This document shows positions 23,934-24,676 of a DNA stretch of 24,676 nucleotides, piece after piece. Source of the stretch: Paludibacteraceae bacterium (GTDB lineage Bacteria; Bacteroidota; Bacteroidia; Bacteroidales; Paludibacteraceae); the NCBI GenBank assembly GCA_024400275.1, contig JAKSMY010000029.1, forward strand, positions 1 to 24,676, written 5' to 3'. The translations under genes were made by a program, and so were the position numbers. The stretch's first letter is position 1. Each line of letters begins with the position of its first letter. The notes under the pieces are model-generated. The model had not been told where the DNA came from. It saw only the letters and a list, made by a program, of their open reading frames with translations, and made no database searches.

Positions 23934-24676
23934 TTATTTCAGTCCGTCCCGGCGGAGTAGGGCATCAATTGTGGGCTCGCCTCCACGGAAACGGCGGTAC
24001 AATATCATAGGCTCTTCCGTTCCGCCTTTTTCCAGCACGTTAGTGCGCCAGCTATCGGCAGTTTCTTTATCAAAGATACTGCCGTTTCTTTCTTGTGCCA
24101 GTTGGAATTGGGCGAAAGCATCGGCATCTAACAACTCGCTCCATTTATAACTGTAGTAACCTGCTGCATAGCCGCCTGAGAAAATATGTGTAAAGGCGGT
24201 CACCATGTGTGTGCCTTCCACGTTTGGCATTACGCGAACTTGTTCCATAGCGGCGTTGGTGAAGTTGATAACGGCATTCAGCGTATCGCCGTCCGTAACG
24301 GCAAACGGTTCGGTCAGCGTATGCCACGCCATATCCAGATAACCGAACGATAATTGGCGGACGCAGGCATAACCGGCGTGGTAATTATTGCTGGCTTTAA
24401 TCTTGTCAATCAGGTCTTGCGGCATCGGTTCGCCTGTCTCATAATGCTTGGCAAAGGTGTCCAGAAACTCTTTCTCACCGAGGAAGTTCTCGTTGAACTG
24501 ACTGGGCAACTCCACAAAGTCGCGAGGCACACTCGTTCCACTCAAAACGGCGTAGTGGCACTTGGTCAGCATGCCGTGCAACGCGTGACCGAATTCGTGC
24601 AGGAAAGTCTCTACATCGTAGTAAGTCAGCAGGGCAGGTTTATCTACACTGTCGTTCTTGATGGCACGGGTCAGGT
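23934..24676 (-). CDS. dcp: M3 family zinc metallopeptidase, Dcp-like, 5' part cut by the window edge
   Basis: The C-terminal part (247 codons) of a peptidyl-dipeptidase; the gene continues past 24676. The zinc motif HEFGH is encoded at 24599-24585, in FLHEFGHALHGMLTK. It is followed by the substrate-loop motif LSGTSVPRDFVELPSQFNEN, which is nearer to Dcp (LSGT..PRDF) than to oligopeptidase A. The third zinc ligand is expected in this same segment (FVELPSQ). Further on, FSGGYAAGYYSYKWSELLDADAF is the family-typical tyrosine-rich substrate-binding loop. Full-length members have about 680-710 residues. Dcp enzymes remove C-terminal dipeptides; the cellular location cannot be judged because the N terminus is missing. 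Confidence 0.92.
   Translation of the reverse strand, partial: LTRAIKNDSVDKPALLTYYDVETFLHEFGHALHGMLTKCHYAVLSGTSVPRDFVELPSQFNENFLGEKEFLDTFAKHYETGEPMPQDLIDKIKASNNYHAGYACVRQLSFGYLDMAWHTLTEPFAVTDGDTLNAVINFTNAAMEQVRVMPNVEGTHMVTAFTHIFSGGYAAGYYSYKWSELLDADAFAQFQLAQERNGSIFDKETADSWRTNVLEKGGTEEPMILYRRFRGGEPTIDALLRRDGLK

Noticed and set aside
1..24676. CRISPR array, insertion sequence, prophage, tRNA or rRNA genes
   Set aside because: No spaced direct repeats of CRISPR size, no transposase, integrase or phage structural genes, and no tRNA-like cloverleaf or rRNA sequence was recognised on either strand.

Overview
The window looks like a chromosomal segment of a member of the Bacteroidales (phylum Bacteroidota). 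Evidence: five promoters of the Bacteroidetes type (TTTG, exactly 20 nt, TAnnTTTG), no clear Shine-Dalgarno sequences (A/T-rich leaders instead), a protein with a type IX secretion (gliding-motility type) C-terminal sorting domain, Bacteroidales-style lipoproteins and a TonB-plug-type outer-membrane barrel. The genus cannot be fixed from the sequence. No phage, insertion sequence, CRISPR array, rRNA or tRNA was seen. There is no gene-free stretch over 300 bases; the longest is the 197-base lepA/korA promoter region.

Layout. 1-5863 (+): a promoter, a possible 45-residue small protein, then the end of the division/cell-wall cluster murC-ftsQ-ftsA-ftsZ and a two-membrane-segment envelope protein of Wzz-like topology. 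5834-9651 (-): an operon lepA - CitMHS/NhaD-type transporter - dedA, convergent with the previous block; the two blocks overlap by 23 bp inside a palindrome that serves as terminator and stop codon for both. 9652-9848: divergent promoters. 9849-13618 (+): korA-korB (2-oxoacid:ferredoxin oxidoreductase) followed by a lipoprotein. A near-perfect bidirectional terminator separates this from gltX (-, 13663-15246). gltX is divergent from an outer-membrane barrel gene (15359-17287, +), which is followed by a carboxyltransferase subunit (17341-18888), serC, serA, a T9SS-secreted protein, glyA and a small Ig-like lipoprotein. The window ends inside a Dcp-like M3 peptidase gene (-), cut at the right edge.

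How the genes fit together: MurC supplies peptidoglycan precursor and FtsQ/A/Z build the divisome. KorAB and the biotin-dependent carboxyltransferase are anaerobic central-carbon enzymes. SerA, SerC and GlyA make serine and then glycine plus one-carbon units; 3-phosphoserine phosphatase is not in the window, and the T9SS cargo gene interrupts this otherwise coherent set.

This is mostly an ordinary housekeeping region and I do not see a convincing new multi-gene system. The non-obvious structure is in the DNA between and at the ends of genes: several families of short degenerate tandem repeats (periods about 7, 9 and 11) used as gene-gene spacers and in places read as codons or stop codons; a promoter core repeated almost identically at murC and lepA; the palindromic overlap that gives two unrelated proteins the same KKVIA tail peptide; and a 39-bp in-frame duplication inside korB.
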